Under the pieces are notes generated by a model, which made no database searches, was not told the DNA's origin, and worked only from the letters and a program-made list of their open reading frames with translations. From Rhinopomastus cyanomelas (lineage: Eukaryota; Chordata; Aves; Bucerotiformes; Rhinopomastidae): a stretch of 64,000 nt of DNA. This document shows positions 22,882 through 36,045 of this stretch, piece by piece. The DNA is taken from contig VXBP01001109.1 of the NCBI GenBank assembly GCA_013400115.1, positions 620,001 through 684,000 on the forward strand, read 5' to 3'. Position numbers and translations under genes: made by a program. Each line of letters opens with the position of its first letter. Position 1 is the first letter of the stretch.

Positions 22882-25800
22882 GTCATCAGCTTTGAAAACA
22901 TATCAAATACTTATGCTGGTACTTCTTCGCCAGGTGGGGTAGCCAGCACAAAAAGGCTTAAAACTTGGAAGGGCTTTGCTTTGTTTTCTGACTACCTCCA
23001 TTCTATTTCGGACCACACCACGGCGTGACTGTAAGAAATATTTGTCACTGAAGTATGTGACACTTCTCCGAGAACTTACAGTCACTTGACTTTTGAGTGT
23101 GTGTGTTGGTGGCAGTGCTACTTACTACAGAAACCTAAGTGTTTCTTTGAAAATAAATTACCCAACATATTTCCTTTGTACAAAAATATCCTGCAAAAAG
23201 ATTATTTTCATGAATAGCAACACTTGGTTTCAATTTATAGGTCTGTTTGCAGCCTCTAAAGATGCTTTTAGATAGAGCTTGTTTCTGTGAGGATTTGATA
23301 AGACAACACTGAGGAAATAATAAACATTCTATTTATAATGCATTTGCTAATTAGTACTCAGAAAAGGCTTTTATGTGTGAGGTCTTTTTATTTGAATTGA
23401 TCTTCCGTGGGATAGAAGTATTATCATGGAGTCCTGTTCAGTCCAAAAGCATGTAGAGACTTGCTCCTGTCTAAACCCAAGTCTAAGGAGAAAAATTTGG
23501 TGCTTCTTTGAACAGTAGGTGATGGCATTGATATTTCCATTACAAATATATATTAAAAGAAGTCCCAAGTTAATGTTTCCCTCATTTCAGGATTCTTGGG
23601 GAGATCTCATAATGTTTCATCTAAGTGTTACTGCTACCAACCCGTTTGGTAGTGTTCACACCTAACCTGTTTATCAAGGAAGAACAAGAACTGTAGAATT
23701 CTGAGTGCTGAGACAGGGTGGAGAGCTCAGGGGGGTGATTTTCACTACTATGAGAACACCAACCTTCCACAAGATGGAATGAGCAAACCGATGATTTAAA
23801 TATTTAGATAACTAATGAGCAGAGGTTCCAGGAGTCTCCAGCTCATGATGTTCAGCAGAAATGGGCAGCACTTTTTGCTCTGAATGCAATGCCCCTGAAG
23901 AGAGCAGATATGATGCTATAACTGGTTCCTTTGACTCTGCTGCCCATTCCAACTCAACATCCAAAACATTTATTTGTCCATTTGAAGAGCTGATATGTTT
24001 CGTCTGATTCCTACAAGACTAAGGAATGTCCATCTTAGTTTCCTGTTGCACAAAGAACTTTGTGCTGTAGACACCAGCGTAACTAGTTTAGATCAAAAAT
24101 AAATTCATTTGTCTGCTCAAGGACCATGAAGACCTCTCAAAATATTTGTGAAGAACTGGGGTAAGATAATGCAAGGCAGTGTTGAAGAAGAATAATCTTG
24201 GACTGCAGGATCCTTTCTCACAACAGACAGCTGTGAATAACTGAGACTTTCAAGCATGAAGAAGTCTTCAGTGCATCAAGGTTAATGCTTAAATCTTGCT
24301 GCCTCACACATCTGAGCAGGCTGTCTGGGGCAGACTCAGGAAATTGTGCAGAAACAAACTGACACAAAAGTGTTTAGGACAGTTATCTCTAAAATACTAT
24401 GAAGGAATTGTAGTTCAGTCCTACAAAGTATAAAAAGTTTGACTTTAAAAGCTGGGGTTTTTTTTAACCACAACAATTTCTTGAAGAAAATGAAATCATA
24501 AACCACTCTGCCATTATCTTAATGGATACATCATGTTCACCAGCATCAGAATTACAAAGGCGTAATTTGTTGTATTTATAACCCCCATCCTCATTTGCAG
24601 TGACGTTCTTACACTTTTAAAGATATTTCACTCTGAATACTTACCTACCTTGCTGTTTTGCTCTTATTTATTATGATTACGTGTTTTATTCTAGACTTTC
24701 CAAGAAAATAAATGGCAAGACTACCTCATTATACAGGATCTCATCACACTCACACATTTCTCAGAAACATAAGAAGTTTTATGCTAAGACTGGTACTGAC
24801 AAGCACTTCTCAAAATTGCTAATAATGGATACAACAAGAATGCAGTAGATACCACTCGTATCGCTGCTGAGCCTATAGCAGCCTTCTCTGTTTCAGAAGT
24901 CCCTGATATAATTTGGTTCTCTAGAGGATATGGCTTGATTAGGGCAGTCTCATTGTTTCATCTGAAATCTTAGCAGATTAATACTTTCATCAGGGCATCA
25001 ATTTGTCCCACTTTTCTTTTTGCTGCTCTCTGTGAGTGACACAGCCAAAGGAATGCACCTCTTTAAACTGTCATCCTGTTTAACTCCTCCTCTGCAATTA
25101 TACTGGCATGCATAATACATCATAACAAATTGGATTTTGCAAAGAAGCAACAACAGAAATTATATTTGCTCGTGGCATAAGATAGAAGCTGTTACTGTAA
25201 TAGGGGAGGGAAGGGATGGGCAACAGATAAAGAAATCTAATGAATTAAAACCACTTACAAAAAACAGCAGATGCCTTCTGCTTTCTCAACATTTCTTCTT
25301 TTTCTTTAGCATAAAAAACCACTGAAAAAAAGCATAAGAAGGAAAAAAGGGAAATATTATACACAAATTTAATAGCTTTACAGTTAGCAAAGGCTTAACA
25401 GAATTATACAGTGTGTTTGTTGTTTTAGCAGCAGAACTTACTTCTGGATTTAGAGGTTAAAAATAACTGCCTTACTTCAAGGAAGGCTGCTTCTTTGTAA
25501 AAAAATAATTTTAAAAGACAGCATGGGGTGAAAAATTCTACATCACAAAGGACAAAGTTCTTTACCAGATCTCCTGGCTGGAATAAGGAACTTCCATTTG
25601 TCTTTGATGAGTAAAAGCTCTTTCCCCATATACTAGACTCTGTGATGGTTTTCCAAGACTCTCCAAGTCTAGCAGACTCACTGGCGGATTATCCTCCTCC
25701 CTGGGTCTGATTGCCAGAGTTACTGAAGATAAGAAGTAACCCAGAATATCCTTCAAGTAGCTGACGAGAGCCAACAACATATCCCCAGTGTGCAAGGGAC

Positions 25801-26346
25801 TTCAAGACAGCAGCCAGAGCAGTTGTCTGCTCCAGATCCCTCAAAAAAGGCAAAAATATGCACTTGGCAGAACATCCACAAATAGTCTTTTAGTTTATAA
25901 AATCATCTAGTTCAACCAGAAGAATGTTTTCAGTGAACTACTTTAATGCTTAAACTCTAAGATTGTTTGTCTTCAAGATACCCTTCAAAATTTAAACTGT
26001 TTTTCCCATGCAATTTCTGTCAGCTTCAAATTATTTCAATGCTATGGCCAGTGCTCCACTTCAGGAACGGGGAGGTCAGCTTTGCCCGGAGTGGGAAGAG
26101 TACTTTTGTCCTGTGAAAAATACAGTGGTTTTGGCTCCAAGTTTAAAAACAATTTGTGGGTAAAAACTGAACACTCAACATGGAGTTAGTATGGTAGTGC
26201 CCAGAAACCATACCTTCCTCTTTCCCCCGCTGCCCCAGCTTTTCGCATCTCCCCTTACGATAGGCTAAAAGTTCTGGGTTAAAATTTCGACAAGCAAACA
26301 TACTGGAATGCAACAAAACAAAAGGGAAGAAGTAAGTAGAAGCACT
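22882..26346. other. Non-coding stretch, no gene seen
   Basis: About 3.5 kb without a recognised gene or repeat. Frames are all below 80 codons. A possible decayed CR1 trace (AATCATCTAGTTCAACC, 25901-25917) is too short to call. Confidence 0.5.
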
Positions 26347-26525
26347 TGGAATCATTAGGGACTGGAAGGGACCTTGAAAGATCATCTAGTCCAATCTCCC
26401 TGCCACAGCAGGATCACCTAGATCAAGTCACACAGGAACATGTCCAGGCAGGTTTTAAACATCTCCAGAGAGGGAGACTCCACAACCCCCTGGGCAGCCT
26501 GTTCCAGTGCTCTGTCACCCTCATT
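26347..26525 (-). mobile_element. CR1 LINE 3' fragment, type J
   Basis: A ~180-bp minus-strand copy with a short tail, the hairpin arm GGGACTGGA (a G-U compatible change in RNA), the ORF2 stop region, and the VTEHWNRLPRGLWSLP-type segment. The 5' truncation falls in the GAGGGTGACAGAGC block. Confidence 0.93.
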
Positions 26526-27915
26526 CATAAGCAAAGGCACAAAACCTAAAGATTTTATACATCCTTAGAGAAAATCTTTACAAAATTCCAAGCTTTTCTT
26601 TCAGCTAGACTTTTTTAGGTATTCCCTGGAATGTTTCACCTCGCTTGAGGACAGTGGCAGTGACCTTACATGTTATGGCTATAAATGATCTAGATGTAAG
26701 GAGTGTCAGTGATAAAGTGATCCAAGGTGAGAATTTAGACTGTCAACATTTCAAAACACTCAGGTTAGAACTACGTACCACATCTTTATAGATAAGGGAA
26801 TCATTCTCATCTGCTCTTGAACTGTATCCTACTAACTTTCACCTTTGTGATAAATAATGCTCCAGGACCATTGCAAGACCTCAGAGCTGCAGTACCAAAT
26901 ACTTGGAGAATAGAAATTAGCAGCAGGATGACAATTTTTTGACTGATCTTAAATTCACAGGGTGTTTTTGTTTGTTCCTATAATTAAGCAAAGAACTCCC
27001 TTTCAATGAGACTGGCACGTGGATATAGTTACTTCCAGTGGCAAAAGTATATGTCACAGTGGTAGAAATTAATGAAGAATTGGGGAATAGGAGAGCTTTA
27101 GGTGAAGTTTGGCTGCCAATTATTTTGGTTTCCCTGACAGACTTGTGTTGGAGATGCAACTGCAGCCAACCATCAGAAAGGTAGTGCAGTTTGTACACAC
27201 AGCATGTCCATTTACTCTCCACATTAAGACATTTGGTTACTTACATAATTATTATGAGATTAGTGACCTTTTTCATGTGTCCTTCAGATACTGCTTTTCC
27301 CACACTATCACTGCTGAAACAAACCACTTGTATTTCACTGTCAGTAAAATTACTATCTTTTGGGAATGATTAAAAAGCAGACTCTAAGCACATTTCTTCC
27401 TGTCACTAGCCTTCAATGCAGTAAAACTGCATTTTCCACAACAATATTGGCTTGCCCATTTATTTTAATACTAATGAAGTGACAGTATTGTTATACAGAT
27501 AATTGTGGGAATTGTCAATTGAAGTCTCACTTATGTTCAAGCATGAGTCTGTTCTTGGTTTCTTATGCACGAGGCTGACTTTAAAAATCACAGTTCTCTT
27601 GATAGATGCAGTTTTTTATGATTTATCAGAACTTATTATTCTGAAGACTGCCATTCTCTTCATTTTCTCCTCTACAATGCCCAAGAATGTACTCTACACT
27701 CATTTCCTGCAGCCTGCATTTTAAACTTCTTTTTTTAACTTTAAAAATAATAATGCATAAGTGTCAATGAATTATGCCAAAAATCCTAATTGGGTCTGTA
27801 TCTGGGTGAGACTTTTTAAAATCATTTTTCCCTTCTATTGATGTTAGAGAGGCTCGCTCCTTCTTAACAATAAAAACTTCACATCTACAAGTATGGTGAG
27901 TAGAACACGTGCGTG
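26526..27915. other. Non-coding stretch, no gene seen
   Basis: Unique-looking AT-rich DNA. Overlapping frames of 86 and 101 codons on opposite strands at 26917-27369 lack any motif and are regarded as chance. Confidence 0.5.
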
Positions 27916-28011
27916 ATGGATGTGTTCCTGTGTGACTTGGTCTAGGTGATCCTGCTGTGGCAGGGGGATTGGACTTTCGAGGACCCTTCCAATCCCTAAT
28001 GATTCTATGAT
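27916..28011 (+). mobile_element. CR1 LINE 3' UTR fragment, type J, small deletion
   Basis: A 96-bp plus-strand copy: last ORF2 codons (TGTGACTTGGTCTAG), first hairpin, then GGGGATTGGACTTTCGAGG. About nine bases (the AGATGATCT loop) are missing from the second hairpin but its stem is intact. Ends ATGATTCTATGAT. Confidence 0.92.
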
Positions 28012-28205
28012 AGTGCTCTCCACTGCCCTAGAGGGATTTCCCACAAAAAGAAACATGCTGAGGTTGATCTAGGTTTTTACTACTCTCATGCTAATTACTG
28101 GGTAAAAAAGACAGGATCACAGGTAGTGATACCAGTTAAAACAATATTCGTTAGGCTCTTAACATTTCTTTGCATTAGATGGGAACCCATTTATTATTCT
28201 GAGAT

Positions 28206-28227
28206 ACATATATATATATATATATAT
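28206..28227. repeat. TA dinucleotide microsatellite
   Basis: An uninterrupted run of about eleven TA units just after GAGATACA. Likely polymorphic in length. Confidence 0.9.
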
Positions 28228-28347
28228 GAGAACATAAAAGCCTTTTCTCTTTGTCCAAACAGAAGAGAAGCTTGACCAGCAGAAACACATACTGAAAGAG
28301 AAATTGCTTTTAGAACATTCCATACATTTTGTAATTTACAATATAAT

Positions 28348-28722
28348 TCACAGAATCATAGAATATTAGGGATTGGAAGGCAACTTGAAAGATCATCTAG
28401 TCCAATCCCCCTGCCACAGCAGGATCACCTAGATCCACTCACGCAGGAACATGTCCAGATGGGCTTTAAATGTCTCCAGAGAAGGAGACTCCACAACCTC
28501 CTTGGGCAGCCTGTTCCAGTGGTCTGTCACCCTCACTGTGAAGAAGTTTCTTCTCAGATTGATGTGGAACCTTCTGTGCTTCAGCTTATACCCATTGCCC
28601 CTTGTTCTACCATTAGATGACACTGAGCAGAGCCTGGCCCCATCCTCCTGACACCCACCTTTCACGCATTTATAAACATTAATGAGGTCACTCCTCTGTC
28701 TCCTTTTCTCTAAGCTAAACTA
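28348..28722 (-). mobile_element. CR1 LINE 3' fragment, type J, ~375 bp
   Basis: A minus-strand copy with 78 open ORF2 codons (28429-28665: KGGCQEDGARLCSVSSNGRT and HWNRLPKEVVESPSLETFKA are readable, ending LREWI where the stop region has mutated). Both hairpins are present. The tail on plus is CACAGAATCATAGAATATTA. The 5' end lies near LGEKETEE-type codons at ~28720. Confidence 0.95.
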
Positions 28723-29820
28723 AAATGATGACATTTGAGTGATTCTTTTTACGAGTTTTAGCCTACAGTCTCCTTCTAAGTACAAAGAATGTAAGTAAAA
28801 TGAAAGGAAGTTTTGCAGTTCACTTCTAGGAATCAGACTTGAACATTGGATTTTGCAACAATAATATGCACACTGATCTGGAGTAGTGGATTCATAGGCT
28901 TTGCCTGAAAATTAAAGACCGAAATTAAAGGATATACTGCCTTGGCAACCTGATTCATGGGCTACAATATCCTGTCACAGTGTCCTCAGACTACAGAAAA
29001 CATTTCAGCTATTTTCTCATAAAATGTAACCTATGATACAGAAGTTTAATTGTTTCTGCAGCTGCTGAAGACACTGTATTAGAGGGTTAGGAGGTTCAAG
29101 TAACTTCCTTAACTTTTAAATACTTAATGGACCTCACCCATGAAACTAGAAACCTTGTAAGAGCAGGCTTTTAAAAAAATGCCCAGTACTGCCTGCTTAG
29201 ATCCAGATGAGATGTACTAATAGAGCAGCTTATATAATTAGATCCATGATCAATTCTCATTTTCTAAACTTACGAGAGAGCCTTGCAATTCTGCACTACC
29301 AGATGCTGTAATTCAGACGTTACTGATTATAGTAAAGATATGTTTTGAAACAGACGTATATTCTCTGTCCTGGCGTTTCGTCACATTAATCAATCCTGCA
29401 CCGCAGCACTTCTGAGTTCAGTCTGCCTCTTTCTTAGCTTAACAAAAAGCAGAAAAAATATCCTACTGCAGAACATTCCTGACTGAAGTAGTCAACACAT
29501 CATTATAACAAGGACTATCATCATGGCTTAGCTATGAAGATCTCCAGTGGTGCAACAGTAGTGGGCTGATGAGCCACCAAAGAGACAGCGGGGAGTGGCA
29601 GAGCTCTGGGTGGTGGGTTAAAGGGCAGAAACCCCATTGATTTCGGGCATGAGAGTTCATGCCAGTCAGCACTAGAAACTGTTCTCTTACTTCTTCAAAT
29701 ACATATCAGTTCCCAGGCCTCACCAGTAAGACCATCCTGCATATCCAATTAAATTCAACCACAGTCTAGCAGTAAATCAAATACATTTTAAGCTCAAAAA
29801 TGAGATGGGAATAATGTAAG
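28723..29820. other. Non-coding stretch, no gene seen
   Basis: Unique-looking DNA leading into the minisatellite. No gene or repeat was recognised. Confidence 0.5.
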
Positions 29821-30068
29821 TATAAATGAAATAAACAGACCCTAGTGTTCTAGACCTGGAACAATCTAGGTTATTAGTGAACTATAAATGAAATAAACGG
29901 ATCCTAGTATTCTAGACCTGGAACAATCTAGGTTATTAGTGAACTATAAATGAAATAAACGGATCCTAGTATTCTAGACCTGGAACAATCTAGGTTATTA
30001 GTGAACTATAAATGAAATAAACGGATCCTAGTATTCTAGACCTGGAACAATCTAGGTTATTAGTGGAC
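29821..30068. repeat. 62-bp minisatellite, four units
   Basis: Units start at 29821, 29883, 29945 and 30007, each opening TATAAATGAAATAAAC and closing GTTATTAGTG plus AAC (GAC in the last). Units 2 and 3 are identical and unit 4 differs by one base. Unit 1 differs at three positions (AGACCC instead of GGATCC, and GTG instead of GTA). Each unit contains CCTAG...CTAGG inverted pentamers. The homogeneity indicates recent expansion. Confidence 0.98.
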
Positions 30069-33000
30069 AGCAACACTGATACTACTTAGCAATACTGATG
30101 GATCTTTGATTATAAGTAGGTGGAATATATTCACCTTTGTTGAGCCACTATGTTCACTAGTTTCTCAGAAAATGTCTTGGTATCACTATCTTTTTAAAGA
30201 AGAGCCAAGAGTACATGGATGGCCATCCTTCTCAAACAATATGGCCTCAACAATGAGGTTTAGTCATGATTCTATGGATACGAAGGAAGTTCTATTCTTC
30301 TTTGGTTTAAAAACTGGTCCCAAATTAGTCAGTCAATACATAGCTTGAGGGCATTTGGCTTCCTTGACGCTGCTAAGTTATACAGCGCTATCCATAAAGA
30401 GCGGTTCCTTTTAGCACTGATTGCTCCACCCCATCTTGGCAAACGAATCCCAGCCTTTGGTTATTTACATGTGTCACCTCTCAGATGGATTACAGCCATG
30501 TAGTTCCTGGGCATGAAGCCATCACACCTTAGGAAACTCCAATTAGTACAACATGCTGTAAGACATGAGCTGCCCTGAGCAAATCTATACTCTTTTACAG
30601 TGGCTTCATATTGACTCTTAAATCAAGGTAAATTCTCAGACTACTTTTAAGATAAACAGCAGCCCAGGCGGCTGTTTCCACAATCTAGTTTCCACAGTCT
30701 TACAGCACAGCTTTACCCTTTCAGTAACATAACACTCAGAGAGTTAAACTTTTTTTTTACCTAGGAGGCAAAACATCCCCAAGAGCAGAAGACAGGAATT
30801 AATTCAATGTGCATTTCTGAGAAAAGAAAAAGGAATCAACATCAGCAATAATACTGTCAAAATCGTAGCCTCCACTACACATTGCCCCAAGGGAGAATGT
30901 TTTGAGAATAAAAAAAGAAAACACAGTAAGGAAATAAAATAATAAAAATTAAACAGATGTTTCCCAATAATCTACTGAAAGGCCCTCAGAAAAGATTAGT
31001 GAGCGCAGCACAACGCCTGTGTAGAACCGAGAGCTCAGACTACCTGAGCATGTAGTCACGTTTCCAGTTATTTTGTTGTTTTTCTTCTCACATACATCAA
31101 GTCTACGGGTTAAAAGGAACATTATTCCCTTAATGAGCAAATTTCTCATAGAAAAAAGAAGGTGTGAGTGCGCTGACAAAAGCGTCGTTGCTATCCTACT
31201 GTGTTCACTAGCGTCTAAGACGAACACAGTTCCGGGTAAACAGATGTCTATCATCTCCACACCAGTGGCACTGCTCAAAACCTTGGAACACATGCCACAG
31301 GACACTGGCACCTTCATTTGCTCTCCTTTGATGCTCTTCCCTCCTAGTGAGGTGAGCCAGTTCATGCTGGCACTGGAGCAGAGGCTGCCTGCCGCTGCCT
31401 GGGCTGCGGCACCGCACCTGTTCATGCGCTGAGCGCAGGGCTGCAGTCTCCAGGGTTACCATCCGGCACCTTTCAAAAGCACTAAATTAACTGTGAAAGA
31501 AAGAGGTTTCTACTGCAACTGCAACGTGTGAGAAAAGGATGCCAAGTCTATGAATGATGAGTGTTCTGTTTGCCATGTTGAAATTGTTTGTCCTGTTGTG
31601 CATATCCATAAATTAAGCAGCTGTTGGGTTTTATTTCCCAGTTAAACACAGCCCTTACGATGCATAATAGGTCATTCAGATGTGTGTCTAATCTGTCTAT
31701 CCCCACTAAACAAAAGACTGGATTCAAGCTTGTAAATAAGGAGTCAGTTGTAGCAAAAACAAGTTGTGGAGTTGAATTCTAAAAGGATTAAGATTGGGAA
31801 AATCTCACAACCAATAAAATGAACACTCCAAACTTGACTGCAAAACAGCCTCCCAATCCCCTCTGGTATTTCAGAGGATAAGAAAAGCTTACGCGTAATT
31901 AAAAATAATTGTGTATCTACATTTGCTAAACTGACCTCCAGATCACACGGGGTCCTCAACAAAGGCTGCACAAAACGCTTTGCTAATTTGTCATTCAGCT
32001 GGTACGCAGATTCCTGCAGACAGATGAAGCTTGTGTCATTGATCAGATGTGGCCCCCCTCCCCCCGCAAAAAAGAAAGCATGGCAACTGATCAGTGATCC
32101 TTAAATCTTTTCAAAGTCACTGAACAGCAAGAGCTCAACTTTTCCTTGAGTCTGAGAAGTTGAAATTCATGACAAACCAACCACTCTCCTGCCGCTGAAA
32201 CGCTGTGCTAGAGAACTCACAATGCTGGCATCCCATGTTGTGTGCAGAGTAGCCTGTCCTTTGAACATGATCCTTTCTTCCCTTCACTCCACTCTCCTAC
32301 TTCTGCGCCAGTGAAAGAGCACATTTAACCTTTATAACCTTGAAAGTTGCCCAGAGTCATAATCTGTTCCTATCCACATGAAATGTGATTATTCTGGGGG
32401 CTCTTATTCAATAATTTGTAATTGGTGATGTCTTAGAGCAAAGAGTTAAACAGATAAGGATGAAAGCAACAGGTATTAACAAGAGTGACCCCTCCAAACT
32501 GGATGCTTCAATCCAACTGAGCTGCACTCAATAAAGACTGCAAGTATGAAACAAAGAGGGAGTTGTGATGAAGAGGTTAGACTTGGGATGCTAACTTCAG
32601 CCTCATTCCGTGAAGATAGTAACTGAGGAGCTGAAAAGCAGGATTAGCTTCAGCTGTGCCTCTTCGTCACACACGCTGTTACCTTTGGGAGGGCATCACA
32701 ACAGTTCTAGGACATGGAATATTTCCTATTCTCATCCCTCCTTTTCACAGTCAAGGTAAACTGGCTGTACTATTGAACATCCTGTTTGGCTTGTAAATGG
32801 TTCATGCCAGTGCACTACCTGCTCTGCTCTTGCAGGTTTGGAGTGTGCAAGGGCTAATTAACTACTACTGAAAAAGCCAGTCTGGTGATAGTTTTTAAGT
32901 GAGTTTCTTATTATTGCTGGTTTTACAGATGCAGAGTTTTTAAGCTGCCAGAAGACTTTGCCTTCTGCTAGGAAGAACTGGGACTTTTTTGAAAGAAAAG

Positions 33001-34084
33001 AAAGGAAGGAATAAGAGAAACAAAACTGAAGGTTTTTTTAGAATATACTTACTGCAATTGTTGGCAGCCACAGTAGTTGGTGACAATCATGTCTGAGAGA
33101 ACAAATCAATGCTGGTAAAGTTGCAGACTTAGATGACATTTTTATCAGGTGACAATGTCCTACTATGTCTCCTGGCATTGTCATCTTTTCATTGGCTTTG
33201 GAACAGAAGAAAAAAGGGCAAAGGGATTCAGACCAGAACCACTATAGGACAAAAGCAACTGAATTAACACTTTCTATACACCTCTCTTCTTCCCAAAGCT
33301 CCATTGTCTGCTTAGACTGCAAGGATGTCAAATGGGGATAGCTTCCTGCTGGAGCAGCTTCAGGGCCCTGGTAGGTCTGGGCACCACACCAACAACCACT
33401 TACTCTCGCCACTCATCCTCTTCCACTCTGATAACCACAGCAGCAGGTTGATTATTGGGTTGTAAAATACAAGGGATTTAGTGCTGACTACAGCACTGAG
33501 TGCATCCTCAAATACCTCACTGCAGATAATTTCAATAAAATTTGTCAAGGGTCTTGTTTGAAATGTATTTTCACATAGTTCATCCTCTGTCTGCACAGCA
33601 ACCTGGCCCTCTGCTGCCTGCATTGCAAAAAACACCGGTGGCTGACCTCTGTGCACCCCCCCACATGTTCATCAGGGGGCAACTGGCCCAGTCACCCCCT
33701 TAGCAGGTCCTGAAAATGCTGCTACAGGCACATGTGGACTGAAGCACAAGGAAGAGTAAAGACAGTGAAGAAATTTTAAAAAACCTAGAGGAGGTAATAT
33801 GAGATTACTACTGACAGACTTCCCCTAAGAACACCCTGCAGCATGTAAGAATCATCCATGAAAAAGAATAAGAGACACCTCTGACTTGAGGCTCTGAACT
33901 TTGGCGAGGTTCACAGAAAAGCTTAGCAGTTTATGACAAGGACAAGCTAATAAAATCAAGAATGAGCATCACCTGTGCCAAATAGTAGTAGGAAGAGTAA
34001 GTTCTGACTACAAAAAAATGGAATATTAAAACACAAGTTACCCACGTGACTTTAAGACTAGAGAGAAATAGTTGGAAATTTACT
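30069..34084. other. Non-coding stretch with one GC-richer patch
   Basis: About 4 kb with no recognised transposon. Between 31200 and 31470 GC content rises, and frames stay open on both strands: minus 158 codons at 30949-31425, minus 84 codons at 31208-31462, plus 119 codons at 31073-31432. The 84-codon frame has CHWCGDDRHLFTRNC, one residue off a CCHC knuckle spacing. None matches a protein I know. I regard the frames as chance or a much decayed relic. Confidence 0.45.
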
Positions 34085-34136
34085 TCCTTTCACTTTCCCT
34101 CCTTTCATCCCTCACTTTTTTCCTTCCTTCCTTCCA
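34085..34136. repeat. Polypyrimidine tract ending in CCTT repeat
   Basis: About fifty bases almost purely C and T on the plus strand (a few A's interrupt), closing with three perfect TTCC units near 34120-34135. Low complexity. Confidence 0.85.
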
Positions 34137-34190
34137 TGAAACTGTTCTGTGAAACCTCTGACCCCACTTATGACCATATTCAAGATATTT

Positions 34191-34385
34191 AGAATCATAG
34201 AATCATTAGAAATGGGATGAGACCTCGAAAGATCATCCAGTCCAATCCCCCTGACACAGCAGGATCAGCCAGACCAAGTCACACAGGAACACATCCAGGC
34301 AGGTCTTAAACATCTCCAGTGAAGGAGACTCCATGACCTCCCTGGGCAGCCTGTTCCAGTGCCCTGTCACCTTCACTGTGAAGGG
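34191..34385 (-). mobile_element. CR1 LINE 3' fragment, type J
   Basis: A ~195-bp minus-strand copy. The family terminal segments VKVTGHWNRLPREVMESPSL and TCLDVFLCDLV stay open to the stop. The hairpin arm is altered (GAAATGGGAT on plus), so this copy's second stem is weakened. It is truncated within the segment before VKVTGHW. Confidence 0.93.
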
Positions 34386-34839
34386 TGACCCTGCAGCTAA
34401 AAATGTGTTCATACTTGTTCTTCTTTCCACGCCTCACTACTTAAAATTACCAGAAACCACTGTCTAGAAATGGGACAGAACCAAGGAAAGACAGCACAAA
34501 GATGCATTGTGTTTTATCTTGACAGGCAATAATCCTCTTCCTCGGTCATGCTTCCATTCTGAAAACTAAGCACAGTGGCAAACACTGCAAGTACTTTGTA
34601 AAGGAAACAAAAGTTGTGTTATTCAAGAAGGAAAGGAAGTAGCACAAAAATACCTTATGAGGAGAAAAGATACAAAATCTGAAGTACTTAAATATTTCTT
34701 TTTGGAAGTTCTGTCGTTTTTGTTTTAATTAATACGTAGGAACTCCTCTCTGACGAGCACTGCTTTCTTCCCTGCTTCCCTTCAAACACCAGACATTTCC
34801 ATTAGGCATTCATTTCCTAAGTGTTTTGAACAGAAAATT
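34386..34839. other. Non-coding stretch
   Basis: About 450 bp of unique-looking sequence between CR1 copies. Nothing was recognised. Confidence 0.5.
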
Positions 34840-34925
34840 TCACAGAATCACAGAGCATTAGGGATTGGAAGGGACCTCAAAAGACCATCCAGTCCAATCC
34901 CCCTACCACAGCAGGATCACCTAAG
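34840..34925 (-). mobile_element. CR1 LINE 3' UTR fragment, type J
   Basis: An 86-bp minus-strand copy: CACAGAATCACAGAGCATTA tail, both hairpins, truncated at GATCACCTAAGA, which is the ORF2 stop region. Confidence 0.92.
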
Positions 34926-35232
34926 ATGACTTAACAAAAAGAGCTTGATGTCCCACTGAACTGAGACACAGTACTCGGTTCACTCACTAATGGATCAACT
35001 GACAGTTAAAAATACAGAAGTCCTCTCATCTGAAGGACCCCAAGAATTCAATGAAGTTTTCAGGTTAATTCAGCTGAAGTTATTCAAAGTCTATTCCTTA
35101 TAAACAACACAAAAATATAAACAATATAAAAAAATCTAATTCTTTTTTTGCTAAAAAGCCGTGAGGATTTTATAAACACAAACACAGTTCAAAAGATAAA
35201 CGTGCAAATATAGACCTTGGAACATTTTTATT

Positions 35233-35332
35233 TCATAGAATCACAGATTCATTAGGGATTGGAAGGGTCCTCGAAAGATCATCTAGTCTAATCCCCCTGC
35301 CACAGAAGGATCACCTAGACCAAGTCACACAG
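35233..35332 (-). mobile_element. CR1 LINE 3' UTR fragment, type J
   Basis: A 100-bp minus-strand copy. It keeps the tail, both hairpins (first one mutated to CTTCTGTGGCAGG in sense) and the last few ORF2 codons (GTGTGACTTGGTCTAG), then stops. Confidence 0.92.
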
Positions 35333-36045
35333 CCAGCATGAAGATGCATGATGACCCAACTCAACAGCAGTAGAGCACATTCTCTTTCACACACATTCTT
35401 TTCATAGAGCAACATGCCCAGCTCTGGCTGTTATTTCTGACACTGCTTTATTCACATTTCAAATGGTTTCCCTAAACTGCAAAGCAACACTGGTAGATGC
35501 AAGCTTTTGTCAAGGGGTATTGCAAAGGTACTTCCAAATAATTCCTTTCCTGTGCTCACATCATTACCTTGTGCTCCCAGGAAGCAGCTGCTGGAGAAGA
35601 CACCTTCACACTCGCATTTACTCATTTGGCCTGATTGTGAAAAACTGTTTCTTAGTAGGTTTTTTGCACTGGAAATGATTGCTGTGTCACTGGTGATCTC
35701 CTTTACCACATTTTTCAGAGTTTTGCTGCATATTCACGGGGCCATTCTCGCTTCTGAGCTACGAGCTTATTACCATGTAATTACTTCCGAGAAAAATCAG
35801 ATTACCGTTTCACTTTAAGTGAAGAATATTCCAAGTAAATCTGTCAACTTTTAAGAGGTGGCACTCCAGACCTAAAGCAGAACTGCACTTTGGCTGCTGT
35901 GCTCAGTTTTTAACTCTCAGAGTTGTTAGCATCTGCAAAGTGCATAGAGGGGGAAATTATTTAATTAATTAACTAGATGTCCCCGTTTCTCATTTTATTT
36001 GATTTGGAGTGTTTTGGAATGACAGTGTTGTGCTGACAAAATATT
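35333..36045. other. Non-coding stretch
   Basis: Unique-looking. The part at 35735-35820 retains several CpGs in AT-rich sequence. Overlapping short frames on both strands lack motifs. Confidence 0.45.

Noticed and set aside
25901..25917. Possible CR1 trace AATCATCTAGTTCAACC
   Set aside because: Only 17 bases match and neither hairpin partner nor tail is present.
29821..30068. CRISPR-like array or promoter repeats (TATAAA in each unit)
   Set aside because: Units are contiguous with no unique spacers, and the genome is a bird's. TATAAA is part of the repeated unit and no gene follows.
30949..31425. Longest open frame, 158 codons, minus strand
   Set aside because: No recognisable domain or splice or promoter context, and overlapping frames are open on both strands. 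Kept only as a low-interest finding.
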